Shown piece after piece: positions 45,485 to 54,077 of a stretch of 64,000 nt of DNA. The stretch is from Nocardiopsis prasina DSM 43845 (lineage in GTDB: Bacteria > Actinomycetota > Actinomycetes > Streptosporangiales > Streptosporangiaceae). Positions within the stretch are counted from its first letter, which is position 1; every line of letters begins with the position of its first letter. The translations under genes were made by a program, and so were the position numbers. The stretch spans positions 11,760 through 75,759 of the forward strand of contig NZ_ANAE01000133.1 of assembly GCF_000341265.1 (NCBI RefSeq), read 5' to 3'. The notes under the pieces are model-generated. The model was not told the origin of the DNA and made no database searches. It saw only the letters and a list, made by a program, of their open reading frames with translations.

Positions 45485-46516
45485 ATGAGCGCGCCCTCGC
45501 ATGCCCCTGAGACGACCGAACCGGTCGACTCGGAACCCGGCGCGTCGGCCTCGGGTCGCAGCGACGCCGACAATCGGTCCCTGAGGCAGATCGCCTGGCA
45601 ACGACTGCGCCGTGACAAGGTCGCCATGGTCTCCGGCCTGGTCGTGGTCCTGCTCATCCTGGCCGCGATCTTCGCGCCCTTCCTGGTCAAGCTGTTCGGG
45701 CACCCGCCCACCCAGTTCCACCAGGACCTGATCGACCCGAGCCGTCGCGTCCCCTACCTCGACCCCGAGAACCCGGACGCGGGCATCGACCGCTGGGGCG
45801 GGATCAGCTCCGACCACCTGCTGGGCGTCGAGCCCACCACCGGTCGCGACCTCTTCAGCCGTATCCTCTACGGCGCCCAGATCTCCCTGCTGGTCGCCTT
45901 CCTGGCCACGCTCGTCTGCGTGGCCCTGGGCACCCTGCTCGGCATCATCGCCGGTTACATGGGTGGCTGGGTCGACACCGTCATCAGCCGTGCCATGGAC
46001 ATCTTCCTGGCCTTCCCACTGATGCTGTTCGCGATCGCCCTCGTCGGCGTCATCCCCGACGGCGTCTTCGGCCTGACCGGCAACGGGCTGAGAATCGGCG
46101 TCATCGTCTTCATCATCGGCTTCTTCAACTGGCCCTACATCGCCCGCATCGTCCGCGGACAGACCCTCGCCCTGCGCGAGCGCGAGTTCGTCGAGGCGGC
46201 CAAGAGCCTCGGCGCCAGCAACCGGCACATCCTCTTCAAGGAGATCCTGCCGAACCTGGTCACGCCGATCATCGTCTACTCCACGCTCCTGATCCCCACG
46301 AACATCCTGTTCGAGGCGGCTCTGAGCTTCCTCGGCGTCGGCATCAACCCGCCCACTCCGAGCTGGGGCAAGATGCTCTCCGAAGCGGTGCCCTTCTACC
46401 AGACGGCGCCCTACTTCATCATCTTCCCCGGACTGGCCATCTTCATCACCGTCCTGGCGTTCAACCTCTTCGGTGACGGCCTGCGCGACGCCTTCGATCC
46501 CCGGACCTCGGACTGA
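45485..46516 (+). CDS. Peptide ABC transporter permease DppC/OppC
   Basis: 343 residues from ATG 45485. An N-terminal cytosolic segment of about 40 residues precedes six helices. The EAA loop reads EFVEAAKSLGASNRHILFKEILPNL. The OppC-type N-domain and the C-terminal LFGDGLRDAFDPR are typical. It forms the membrane channel with DppB. Unusually it is the first gene, before the binding protein. Confidence 0.93.
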   Translation: MSAPSHAPETTEPVDSEPGASASGRSDADNRSLRQIAWQRLRRDKVAMVSGLVVVLLILAAIFAPFLVKLFGHPPTQFHQDLIDPSRRVPYLDPENPDAGIDRWGGISSDHLLGVEPTTGRDLFSRILYGAQISLLVAFLATLVCVALGTLLGIIAGYMGGWVDTVISRAMDIFLAFPLMLFAIALVGVIPDGVFGLTGNGLRIGVIVFIIGFFNWPYIARIVRGQTLALREREFVEAAKSLGASNRHILFKEILPNLVTPIIVYSTLLIPTNILFEAALSFLGVGINPPTPSWGKMLSEAVPFYQTAPYFIIFPGLAIFITVLAFNLFGDGLRDAFDPRTSD

Positions 46517-46617
46517 CCCGACCCCGAGCGGGGAGGCCCGTCTCCCAATCCGCTCACAAGTCCGGTCAACCCATGTTCCGACCATCCCCATACCAGGTTC
46601 AGAGAGGTACTTCCTTG

Positions 46618-48363
46618 ATGAAGCGCACCCTCGGATTCGTCGCGCTCGGCGCGGCGGCGTCCCTCTTCCTGTCCGCCTGCGGCGGCGCCGCCACCGGCGG
46701 CGGCTCCGACTCGGCCGACAGCTTCGACCTCGGCTCCACCGAGGTCGTCAACGCCTCGGACAAGGCCGGCGGCACGCTCAAGTACGCGCTCGCCGCGGAC
46801 TTCGACTCCACCGACCCGGCCAACACGTACTACGCGTTCAACTGGAACTTCTCCCGTTACTACGCTCGTACGCTCCTCGCCTTCAACACCGAGCCGGGCG
46901 ACAACGCCACCGACCTGATCCCCGACATGGCCGTGGATCTGCCGGAGCCCAACGACGACTTCACCGAGTGGACCGTCAAGATCCAGGAAGGCCTCAAGTA
47001 CGAGGACGGCACTGCGATCACGGCCCAGGACATCAAGTACGGCATCGCCCGCGCCAACTTCAACGGCGGCGTGTTCACCGAGGGCCCGCAGTACTTCAAG
47101 GCCCACCTGGACCAGGACGACCACAACGTCTACGACAACGGTGACGACCCGCTCGCGGGCTTCGACTCCATCGAGACCCCGGACGACCACACCCTGGTCT
47201 TCCACCTCAAGGACTCGTTCTCCGAGTTCCCGAACGTGCTGACCCAGCCGCAGACCGCCCCGGTGCCGATCGAGGCCGACCGCGAGGCCCTGTACCAGGA
47301 GAACGTCCTCTCCTCCGGCCCGTACAAGTTCGACGGTCAGTACGAGCCCGGCGTCAAGCTGAACCTGGAGCGCAACGAGCACTGGGACTCCGACACCGAC
47401 CCCGTCCGTCAGGCCCTGCCCGACCGCATCGAGGTCGAGATCGGCGTCTCCCAGGACGAGATCGACGAGCGCCTGCTCAGCGGCGAGATCGACGTGGACC
47501 TCGCCGGCACCGGCGTGGGCCCGGCGATGAACGCCCGCCTCCTGGACGACGAGAGCGCCCAGGGCAACCTGGACAACCCGTTCTCCGGCGCCCTGCGCTA
47601 CGTGAACATCCACCTCCCGATCATCGAGGACGTGGCCTGCCGCCAGGCGATCATGTACGCCGCCGACCGCGACAGCATGTGGCGCGCCTGGGGCGGCGCG
47701 ACCGGCGGCGACCTCGCTACCAGTCTGCTCCCCCCGGCCATCCCGGGCTCCAACACCGACTCGGACCTGTACCCGTCCGCCGACAACAAGGGTGACCTGG
47801 ACAAGGCCCAGGAGAAGCTCGACGAGTGCGGCGAGTCCGACGGCTTCAAGACCAACATCGCGGTCCGCACCGAGCGCGAGAAGGACGTCCAGACCGCCGA
47901 GGCCCTCCAGCAGTCGCTGGCCCGCGTCGGCATCGACGTCGAGATCAAGTCGTTCCCGTCCGGGGACTTCTTCGGCCAGTACGCCGGTTCGCAGGACTAC
48001 GTCCGTGAGAACAACATCGGCCTGAGCGTCTCGGGCTGGGGCCCGGACTGGCCGACCGGCTACGGCTTCGCCTCCAAGATCACGCACGGCGACGCGATCA
48101 TGGCGACCGGAAACTTCAACACCTCCGAGCTCGACGACCCCGAGATCAACGGTCTCTGGGACGACGCCCTCAAGACCGAGGACCCGGACGAGCGCGCCGA
48201 GCTGTACACGCAGATCGACACCCTCGTCATGGAGAACGCCGCCATCCTGCCGGTGGTCTTCGACAAGACGCTGATCTACCGCTCGGACGAGCTCACCAAC
48301 GCCTACTACCACCCCGCGTACATGATGTACGACTTCATGGCGCTGGGCGTCGACCGGGGCTAG
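46618..48363 (+). CDS. Peptide-binding lipoprotein DppA/OppA
   Basis: 581 residues from ATG 46618. A type-II signal peptide ends in the lipobox LSAC, giving Cys21 as the lipidated residue. The SBP5 family fold follows (GGTLKYALAADFDSTDP, later WTVKIQEGLKYEDGTAITAQDIKYG). It binds oligopeptides or related solutes at the cell surface for import. The exact ligand is unknown. Lnt in this window would acylate its N-terminus. Confidence 0.93.
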   Translation: MKRTLGFVALGAAASLFLSACGGAATGGGSDSADSFDLGSTEVVNASDKAGGTLKYALAADFDSTDPANTYYAFNWNFSRYYARTLLAFNTEPGDNATDLIPDMAVDLPEPNDDFTEWTVKIQEGLKYEDGTAITAQDIKYGIARANFNGGVFTEGPQYFKAHLDQDDHNVYDNGDDPLAGFDSIETPDDHTLVFHLKDSFSEFPNVLTQPQTAPVPIEADREALYQENVLSSGPYKFDGQYEPGVKLNLERNEHWDSDTDPVRQALPDRIEVEIGVSQDEIDERLLSGEIDVDLAGTGVGPAMNARLLDDESAQGNLDNPFSGALRYVNIHLPIIEDVACRQAIMYAADRDSMWRAWGGATGGDLATSLLPPAIPGSNTDSDLYPSADNKGDLDKAQEKLDECGESDGFKTNIAVRTEREKDVQTAEALQQSLARVGIDVEIKSFPSGDFFGQYAGSQDYVRENNIGLSVSGWGPDWPTGYGFASKITHGDAIMATGNFNTSELDDPEINGLWDDALKTEDPDERAELYTQIDTLVMENAAILPVVFDKTLIYRSDELTNAYYHPAYMMYDFMALGVDRG

Positions 48364-48456
48364 GTCCCGAAATACCAGCCTGAACTAGTACGAGAAGGCA
48401 GGTGAAAGCGGCGGGGAGCCCGAGGCGATCCCCCGGGTGTCCCGCCGCCGACCGCG

Positions 48457-49470
48457 ATGCTGAATTATGTTCTCCGCCGCCTTGGTGCGGGTCTCTTGCT
48501 TCTCGCCGTCGTCACGGCGGTGACCTTCTGGATCTTCTACGTCCTGCCCAGGTGGGCGGGCGTCACCCCGCACGGCATGGCGGCGATGTACGTGGGCAAG
48601 GCGCCCACCCCGGAGGCGCTCGACGCCACCGTGGAGCGCCTTGGCCTCGACCAGCCCGTCGCGGTCCAGTTCTACGACTTCATCCGTACGCTGCTGCTCG
48701 GCCAGGAGTTCACCTTCGGCCGTGAGACGGTCCAGTGCGCGGCCCCGTGCCTCGGGTACTCCTTCACCACGAACTCCCCGGTGCTGCCGCAGCTCCTCGA
48801 CCGCCTCCCCGTCACCCTGTCCCTCGGCCTCGGTGCCGCGGTGATCTGGGTCATCGGCGGTGTGGCCGTCGGCGTGCTCTCCGCTGTCAAGAAGGGCAGC
48901 ATTTTCGACCGCCTGGCCATGGGCGTCGCCCTCATCGGCGTCTCCCTGCCCATCTACTTCACCGGTCTGCTCGCCCTGGCCTTCCTGGTCCACGAGTGGG
49001 GCCTGTTCCCGGTGTCGCGCTACGTGCCGTTCACCGAGAACCCGGTGGCCTGGTTCCAGGTCATGTTCCTTCCCTGGGTGACGCTGGCGTTCCTGCACGC
49101 CGCCCAGTACGCACGCCAGACCCGCGCGGGCATGCTGGAGACCCTCAACGAGGACTACATCCGCACCGCACGGGCCAAGGGTCTGAGCGAGCGCAAGGTG
49201 ATCTTCAAGCACGCCCTGCGCCCCACCCTGACCCCCATCGTCACCATCCTGGGTCTGGACATCGGCATGGTCCTGGGTGGCGCGATCCTCACCGAGACGG
49301 TGTTCTCCCTCAACGGCGTGGGTGCCTACGCGATCACCTCGATCGTGTCCAAGGACCTGCCCGTCGTCCTGGGCGTCACGCTCCTGGGCGCGGTGTTCAT
49401 CGTCGTCTGCAACCTGATCGTCGACCTCCTGTACCCGGTCGTCGACCCCCGGGTGCGCATCGCCAGGTAG
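48457..49470 (+). CDS. Peptide ABC transporter permease DppB/OppB
   Basis: 337 residues. First helix LGAGLLLLAVVTAVTFWIFYV, then an extracellular loop with CAAPCLGYSF and five more helices. The EAA loop is EDYIRTARAKGLSERKVIFKHALRPTL (with A-x-x-K-G-L). It pairs with DppC. It starts 93 bases after dppA. Confidence 0.93.
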   Translation: MLNYVLRRLGAGLLLLAVVTAVTFWIFYVLPRWAGVTPHGMAAMYVGKAPTPEALDATVERLGLDQPVAVQFYDFIRTLLLGQEFTFGRETVQCAAPCLGYSFTTNSPVLPQLLDRLPVTLSLGLGAAVIWVIGGVAVGVLSAVKKGSIFDRLAMGVALIGVSLPIYFTGLLALAFLVHEWGLFPVSRYVPFTENPVAWFQVMFLPWVTLAFLHAAQYARQTRAGMLETLNEDYIRTARAKGLSERKVIFKHALRPTLTPIVTILGLDIGMVLGGAILTETVFSLNGVGAYAITSIVSKDLPVVLGVTLLGAVFIVVCNLIVDLLYPVVDPRVRIAR

Positions 49471-49535
49471 GGCGCGCCGCACACGCCCCAGCGCCGAGCG
49501 CTGAACCAGACCAGCTCTACTGAAGGAAATGTGAC

Positions 49536-51317
49536 ATGGCCTCGACCGGACCGGCATCGGCTGCCCCTGACGCAGTCGTGCGCGTGGATGACCTGCGGGT
49601 GACCTTCCCGACGATGGACGGCGACGTCCACGCGGTGAAGGGCCTGTCCTTCGAGGTGCCCGCCGGTGGCGCGCTGGGCATCGTGGGTGAGTCGGGTTCC
49701 GGCAAGAGCGTGACCTCGCTGGCCCTGATGGGTCTGCACCGGGGCAGCCGCGCCGAGATCACCGGGTCGATCGAGGTGGCCGGCCAGGACGTGGTGACCG
49801 CGAGCGACAGGAAGCTGCGGTCCATGCGGGGCAACGACATCGCGATGGTCTTCCAGGACCCGATGCAGTCGCTGCACCCGCAGTACACGATCGGCAACCA
49901 GCTGGTCGAGGCCTACCTGGTGCACCACCCCAAGGCCGGCAAGGCCGCCGCCAGGAAGCGCGCGGTGGAGGCGCTTGACAGGGTCGGTATCCCCGAGCCC
50001 GCCAAGCGGATCAACTCCTACCCGCACGAGTTCTCCGGCGGCATGCGTCAGCGCGTGGTCATCGCCATGGGTCTGATGTGCGATCCCAAGGTGCTGCTGG
50101 CCGACGAGCCCACCACCGCCCTGGACGTCACCGTGCAGGCGCGCATCCTCGACCTGCTCGACGAGCTGCGCCGCGAGCTCAACATGGCGCTGATCCTGGT
50201 CTCCCACGACCTCGCCGTGGTCGCCGGTTCCGTGGACGAGGTCGTGGTCATGCGACACGGCCAGGCCGTGGAGCGCGGCGACGTGCGCACGGTGCTGTCC
50301 TCGCCCGAGCACCCCTACACGCAGGCGCTGCTGGCCGCCGTGCCGCGCGTGGAGATGTCGCGGGCCGAGCGCCGTGCGCAGGACCGTGCCGACCGCGTCG
50401 AGCGGGAGAAGCGCGAGGGCACCGTCACCAAGCCGGGTGACTTCGAGGCCTTCACGCCCGCCTCCACCGAGGACGAGCCGCTGCTGCGGGTCCGGGACGT
50501 GGCCCAGCGCTTCAGGGTGCGTGGTGGTACGTGGGGCAGGGCGACCGACTTCTGGGCGGTCAAGGGCGTCAGTTTCGACCTGTTCAAGGGCGAGACCCTG
50601 GGCGTCGTGGGTGAGTCCGGGTCGGGCAAGAGCACGCTCTCCCGGATGGTCATGCGGCTGCTGGAGCCCACCGAGGGCACGGTGGAGTTCGAGGGCCGCG
50701 ACATCACGCACATGCCCGAGCGGGGGCTGCGTCCGCTCCGCCGCGACGTGCAGATGGTGTTCCAGAACCCCTACTCCTCGCTGAACCCGCGTCTGACCAT
50801 CGGCGAGAGCATCGGGACGGCCCTGCGGGTCCAGGGTGAGCGGGACGGGAAGAAGATCCGTTCGCAGGTGCAGGAGCTGTTGGAGCGGGTGGGTCTGGAG
50901 CCCAACCACTACAACCGGTTCCCGCACGCGTTCTCCGGAGGCCAGCGCCAGCGCATCGCCATCGCCCGAGCGCTGATCCTCAAGCCCAAGCTCATCATCT
51001 GCGACGAGCCGGTCTCGGCCCTGGACGTGTCCACCCAGGACCAGGTGCTGCGCCTGCTCTCGGAGCTCCAGGACGACTTCGGCCTCACCTACATCTTCGT
51101 CGCCCACGACCTGGCCGTGGTGCGCCAGGTCAGCGACCGCGTCGCGGTCATGCGCAAGGGCGAGATCGTGGAGATGGGTGACAGCGACTCGGTCTACGAG
51201 AACCCGCAGAGCGACTACACCAGGCAGCTGCTCACCGCCGCCCCCGTCCTGGACCCGGACGAGGCCCGTGACCTGCGCGCTGAGCGCGTCGCCAAGCGCG
51301 CCGCTGACGCCGCCTAG
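49536..51317 (+). CDS. Fused peptide ABC transporter ATPase DppD-DppF
   Basis: 593 residues. Two complete ATPase domains are joined: the first with VGESGSGKSV and LADEPTTALDVT, the second with VGESGSGKSTLS and ICDEPVSALDVS, each with an FSGGxRQR signature. Between them is a DppD-type linker (HPYTQALLAAVPRV). Fusion replaces the usual separate DppD and DppF genes. It powers import via DppBC. It ends at a long terminator. Confidence 0.93.
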   Translation: MASTGPASAAPDAVVRVDDLRVTFPTMDGDVHAVKGLSFEVPAGGALGIVGESGSGKSVTSLALMGLHRGSRAEITGSIEVAGQDVVTASDRKLRSMRGNDIAMVFQDPMQSLHPQYTIGNQLVEAYLVHHPKAGKAAARKRAVEALDRVGIPEPAKRINSYPHEFSGGMRQRVVIAMGLMCDPKVLLADEPTTALDVTVQARILDLLDELRRELNMALILVSHDLAVVAGSVDEVVVMRHGQAVERGDVRTVLSSPEHPYTQALLAAVPRVEMSRAERRAQDRADRVEREKREGTVTKPGDFEAFTPASTEDEPLLRVRDVAQRFRVRGGTWGRATDFWAVKGVSFDLFKGETLGVVGESGSGKSTLSRMVMRLLEPTEGTVEFEGRDITHMPERGLRPLRRDVQMVFQNPYSSLNPRLTIGESIGTALRVQGERDGKKIRSQVQELLERVGLEPNHYNRFPHAFSGGQRQRIAIARALILKPKLIICDEPVSALDVSTQDQVLRLLSELQDDFGLTYIFVAHDLAVVRQVSDRVAVMRKGEIVEMGDSDSVYENPQSDYTRQLLTAAPVLDPDEARDLRAERVAKRAADAA

Positions 51318-51334
51318 TCCCTGGGACGACTGTG

Positions 51335-51375
51335 ACGGGGCCCCGGCCACTGGAGGACAGTGGCCGGGGCCCCGT
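51335..51375. terminator. Bidirectional terminator after dpp operon
   Basis: Perfect 18-bp stem with the five-base loop GAGGA between convergent dppDF and the methyltransferase gene. Confidence 0.92.
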
Positions 51376-51399
51376 GTTCGTTCCCCGGGGCGGGTGCGC

Positions 51400-52131
51400 C
51401 TACACGGGCTTGCGGAGTTCGGTGACGCAGTCGCGGTACTTGTCGACGGTGTACTGGCCCTCGGGGCCCCAGGAGGTTCGCTGCCCGGTGACCTCCAGTC
51501 CCGCCTCCCGGACCCAGCCCGCGAAGGCCTCGGGGGAGACGTCGGAGCGGTTGCCGTCATCGCGCCACCGGCGCTGGCTCAGCCACCGCTGGGCGATCCT
51601 CCCGGGGCGGCCCGCGCGCCGGTTCACCGGTGCCAGGCGCAGCGACCAGTCGGGCTTGCCCGCGTGGTGGATCACCGCGGTCGCCCCCGGTTCCAGCACG
51701 CGCGCGACCTCGCCGAGGTATCCGGAGATCACGTCCGGGTCCAGGTGAACGAAGACGTCGAAGGACCAGACGAACGAGATCGACGCGTCGGGGACCGGGT
51801 CCATCGAGTACCCGGGGGTGTGGTGGACGTCGAGGCCGTGGCGGCCCTCGAACCGCTCAAGGCAGCGGTCCAGACAGCTCTCGTTGACGTCCACGATCCA
51901 GACCCGGGGGGAGAGCTCCAGCAGGTGCTCGGTCCAGCGGCCGTGTCCCGGACCGATCTCCAGGGAGGTGCCCCGGGCAGCCCCTGGGGCGAGCAGCTCC
52001 GCGACCAGCCCGGCCTTCCACTCCTCGTAGGGCTGACCGCAGTAGGCGGCCATATGGGCCCATTCGTCACCGCTCCGCTCCCAGGTGTGCGTACCTCCCC
52101 AGGTCCGGCGATTCCAATCAACGGTGGGCAT
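51400..52131 (-). CDS. Class-I SAM-dependent methyltransferase
   Basis: 243 residues from ATG 52131 (GGAAGAAGAG upstream). Motif I is SLEIGPGHGRWTEHL and the acidic motif II is RVWIVDVNESCLDRC. The C-terminal half carries FVWSFDVFVHLDPDVISGYLGEVARVLEPGA, the usual beta-4/beta-5 region. The N-terminus is Trp-rich (VDWNRRTWGGTHTWERSGDEW), as in small-molecule or sugar methyltransferases. The substrate is unknown. Its upstream region (52132-52333) is AT-rich. Confidence 0.88.
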   Translation of the reverse strand: MPTVDWNRRTWGGTHTWERSGDEWAHMAAYCGQPYEEWKAGLVAELLAPGAARGTSLEIGPGHGRWTEHLLELSPRVWIVDVNESCLDRCLERFEGRHGLDVHHTPGYSMDPVPDASISFVWSFDVFVHLDPDVISGYLGEVARVLEPGATAVIHHAGKPDWSLRLAPVNRRAGRPGRIAQRWLSQRRWRDDGNRSDVSPEAFAGWVREAGLEVTGQRTSWGPEGQYTVDKYRDCVTELRKPV

Positions 52132-52333
52132 TTCTCTTCTTCCTCCCGGGGGTGGGTTCCGCGTTCGTGCTGGTGAATCGCCTCGAATCCTATCCCCGTG
52201 CCGGGTGGAGGTCCTTTTCGGAGAGGGCAGTCGTTTTTTGTGCGGATTCGCATTGCTATTTCGGAGATGATCCTTTCGGAGGCTTTTCGAACGCGGGAGA
52301 ATGGGCTGACCGTGTCCCGGGAAGGAAGCCGGG

Positions 52334-52921
52334 ATGGGCGAACTGGTGTTGGTCAGGCACGGGCAGACCGAGTGGAGCCGGGTGGGCCGGCACACCGGCC
52401 GCACCGATCTTCCCCTGACCGAGGAGGGCGAGCGACAGGCGGGGGCGGTGCGCCCGATGCTGGAGGACCGGGAGTTCGCGCTCGTGCTCACCAGCCCGCT
52501 GGACCGGGCGGTGCGTACCGCCGAATTCGCCGGTCTCGAAGGCGCCGAAACCCATCCCGATCTCGTGGAGTGGGACTACGGCGCCTACGAGGGGATCACC
52601 ACTGCCGAGATCCACCGGAACACGCCCGACTGGAACCTGTGGACGGACGGGGTGCCGCCGGGGGCGAAGGGGTTTCCAGGTGAGGGCCCGCAACAGGTGG
52701 GCGCGAGAGCCGACCGGGTGCTCGACCACCTCGCCCCGGCGCTGGAATCGGGCGACGTCGTCCTGGTGGCACACAGCCACCTCCTGCGCGTCCTGACCGC
52801 CAGAAGGCTCGGGCTGCCGCCTTCGGGAGGGGCTCTGTTCCGTCTCGACACGGGTTCGGTCAGTACTCTCGGAACGGAACACGGGCGTCCCGTCCTGACC
52901 TCCTGGAACCGTTCCTGGTAG
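52334..52921 (+). CDS. Histidine phosphatase (phosphoglycerate mutase-like)
   Basis: 195 residues from ATG 52334. The catalytic RHG motif is in LVLVRHGQTEWS, with a second His near LVAHSHLLRVLT. Family members remove phosphate from small metabolites. The GRTDLPLTEEGERQA segment is typical of the cofactor-independent-looking small subgroup (phosphatase, not mutase). No pathway context. Confidence 0.9.
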   Translation: MGELVLVRHGQTEWSRVGRHTGRTDLPLTEEGERQAGAVRPMLEDREFALVLTSPLDRAVRTAEFAGLEGAETHPDLVEWDYGAYEGITTAEIHRNTPDWNLWTDGVPPGAKGFPGEGPQQVGARADRVLDHLAPALESGDVVLVAHSHLLRVLTARRLGLPPSGGALFRLDTGSVSTLGTEHGRPVLTSWNRSW

Positions 52922-53491
52922 TCCTGGGGAATGAGTCATCGAAAAAGGCGTGGTCGCGAGGAAAAGGCGATTTCGTGTTTTGTGCCCGCCGGTGTTCTGG
53001 GTACGGTCCCCGTGGATGGACATCGAAGCGCGAACAGGAAACGTACTCCCGATCCCTCGTCCACGCCCCGCTCCCGATGACGGGCCACCTCCCCGCTCGC
53101 TCCCGCCCCCTGACCCACGCCACCCCAACCGCCCCGGTCAGTAGACCGGTCGGCCGTCCGTGTCGGCTCCCTCTCCCGGCACGGACGTCCGCTCCACCCG
53201 CAGACGCCGGGCCTCCACGGCCATACGCGCCCTGCCTCCGGGAACGAGCCCTCCCAGGGACAGCCCAGCGGGAACCATGCCGCAGGCTGACCGGTCTCCC
53301 CGCCCAGGGCAGGGCCCGGTCCAGGACCGTCGCCTCTTCGGGCACGACCGGTGTCGCGTAGGACCGCGTCCAGGGACCGCTGTTCAAGGGGATCTCGTCG
53401 CATCCCCGTGACCGTGGCGTCGCGGTACGACACAACGGGTCCACGCACCGGACGGGACCCACCGGTGGTGGGCGGCCGTCACAATGGAGGG
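52922..53491. other. 570-base region without an assigned gene
   Basis: The first 60 bases are AT-rich (AAAAAGGCG), probably promoter DNA. The rest is GC-rich with open frames on both strands. One minus frame ends at 53139 with a plausible C-terminus (MAVEARRLRVERTS, then VPGEGADTDGRPVY) starting near 53224 or 53275, but ribosome-site support is poor. It may be the remains of a decayed gene. Confidence 0.3.
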
Positions 53492-53902
53492 ATGTCGAAG
53501 CGCCCACGCCTCCAGCCGCCCCAGTCCGCAGACCAGCCCTGTCCCTGCGGCAGGACCCGGGCGTACGGCCAGTGCTGTGGGAGGCTGCACGACGGCTCCG
53601 CGAAGGCCGCCACCGCGGAGGACCTCATGCGCTCGCGGTACAGCGCCTTCGCCGTCGGCGACGAGGCCTACCTCCTCCGCTCATGGCACCCGGACACACG
53701 CCCGGCCGGGGTCGAACTGGACCCGGCCACCGAATGGGTCGAACTGGAGATCCTCGGTACCGGTCAGGGGACCCCCTTCCACAACGAGGGCACCGTCGAG
53801 TTCCGTGCCCACTACCGGGAGGGCGGCCAGGCGGGGCGGGTGCACGAGCACAGCCGATTCCTGCGCCACGACGGCGCCTGGGTCTACCTCGACGCCCTGT
53901 AG
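53492..53902 (+). CDS. YchJ-family SEC-C metal-binding protein
   Basis: 136 residues from ATG 53492. The N-terminal motif PCPCGRTRAYGQCCG holds the SEC-C zinc ligands (C-x-C...C-C). The YchJ pattern ATAEDLMRSRYSAFAVGDEAYL follows. The remainder is an NTF2-like fold. Function unknown; SEC-C commonly binds zinc. The ribosome site GGAGGG almost touches the ATG, so the start may be slightly upstream in frame (GTG 53465). Confidence 0.85.
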   Translation: MSKRPRLQPPQSADQPCPCGRTRAYGQCCGRLHDGSAKAATAEDLMRSRYSAFAVGDEAYLLRSWHPDTRPAGVELDPATEWVELEILGTGQGTPFHNEGTVEFRAHYREGGQAGRVHEHSRFLRHDGAWVYLDAL

Positions 53903-54077
53903 GGCCAGACGCCGGACCGTCACGAACAGGGGCGTCGGAGGCACCGGCGACCCGCGCGGGTCACCCGGGCACGGTGTGGGCGCGGGCGGCCGGTCCCCGT
54001 GTTCGGGCGGACACGGACCGTCGGTGCGACACGGTAGGAAGGAACCGTGAACACCCCCCGACCGACCGGAGCCTGAC

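Noticed and set aside
46411-51560. Long minus frames opposite dppA and dppDF
   Set aside because: Typical antisense frames in high-GC genes; the plus-strand genes have full motif sets.
52936-53448. 170-codon minus frame between the phosphatase and ychJ
   Set aside because: Composition is Gly/Arg/Pro-rich without recognisable pattern; competing frames look equally (un)convincing.
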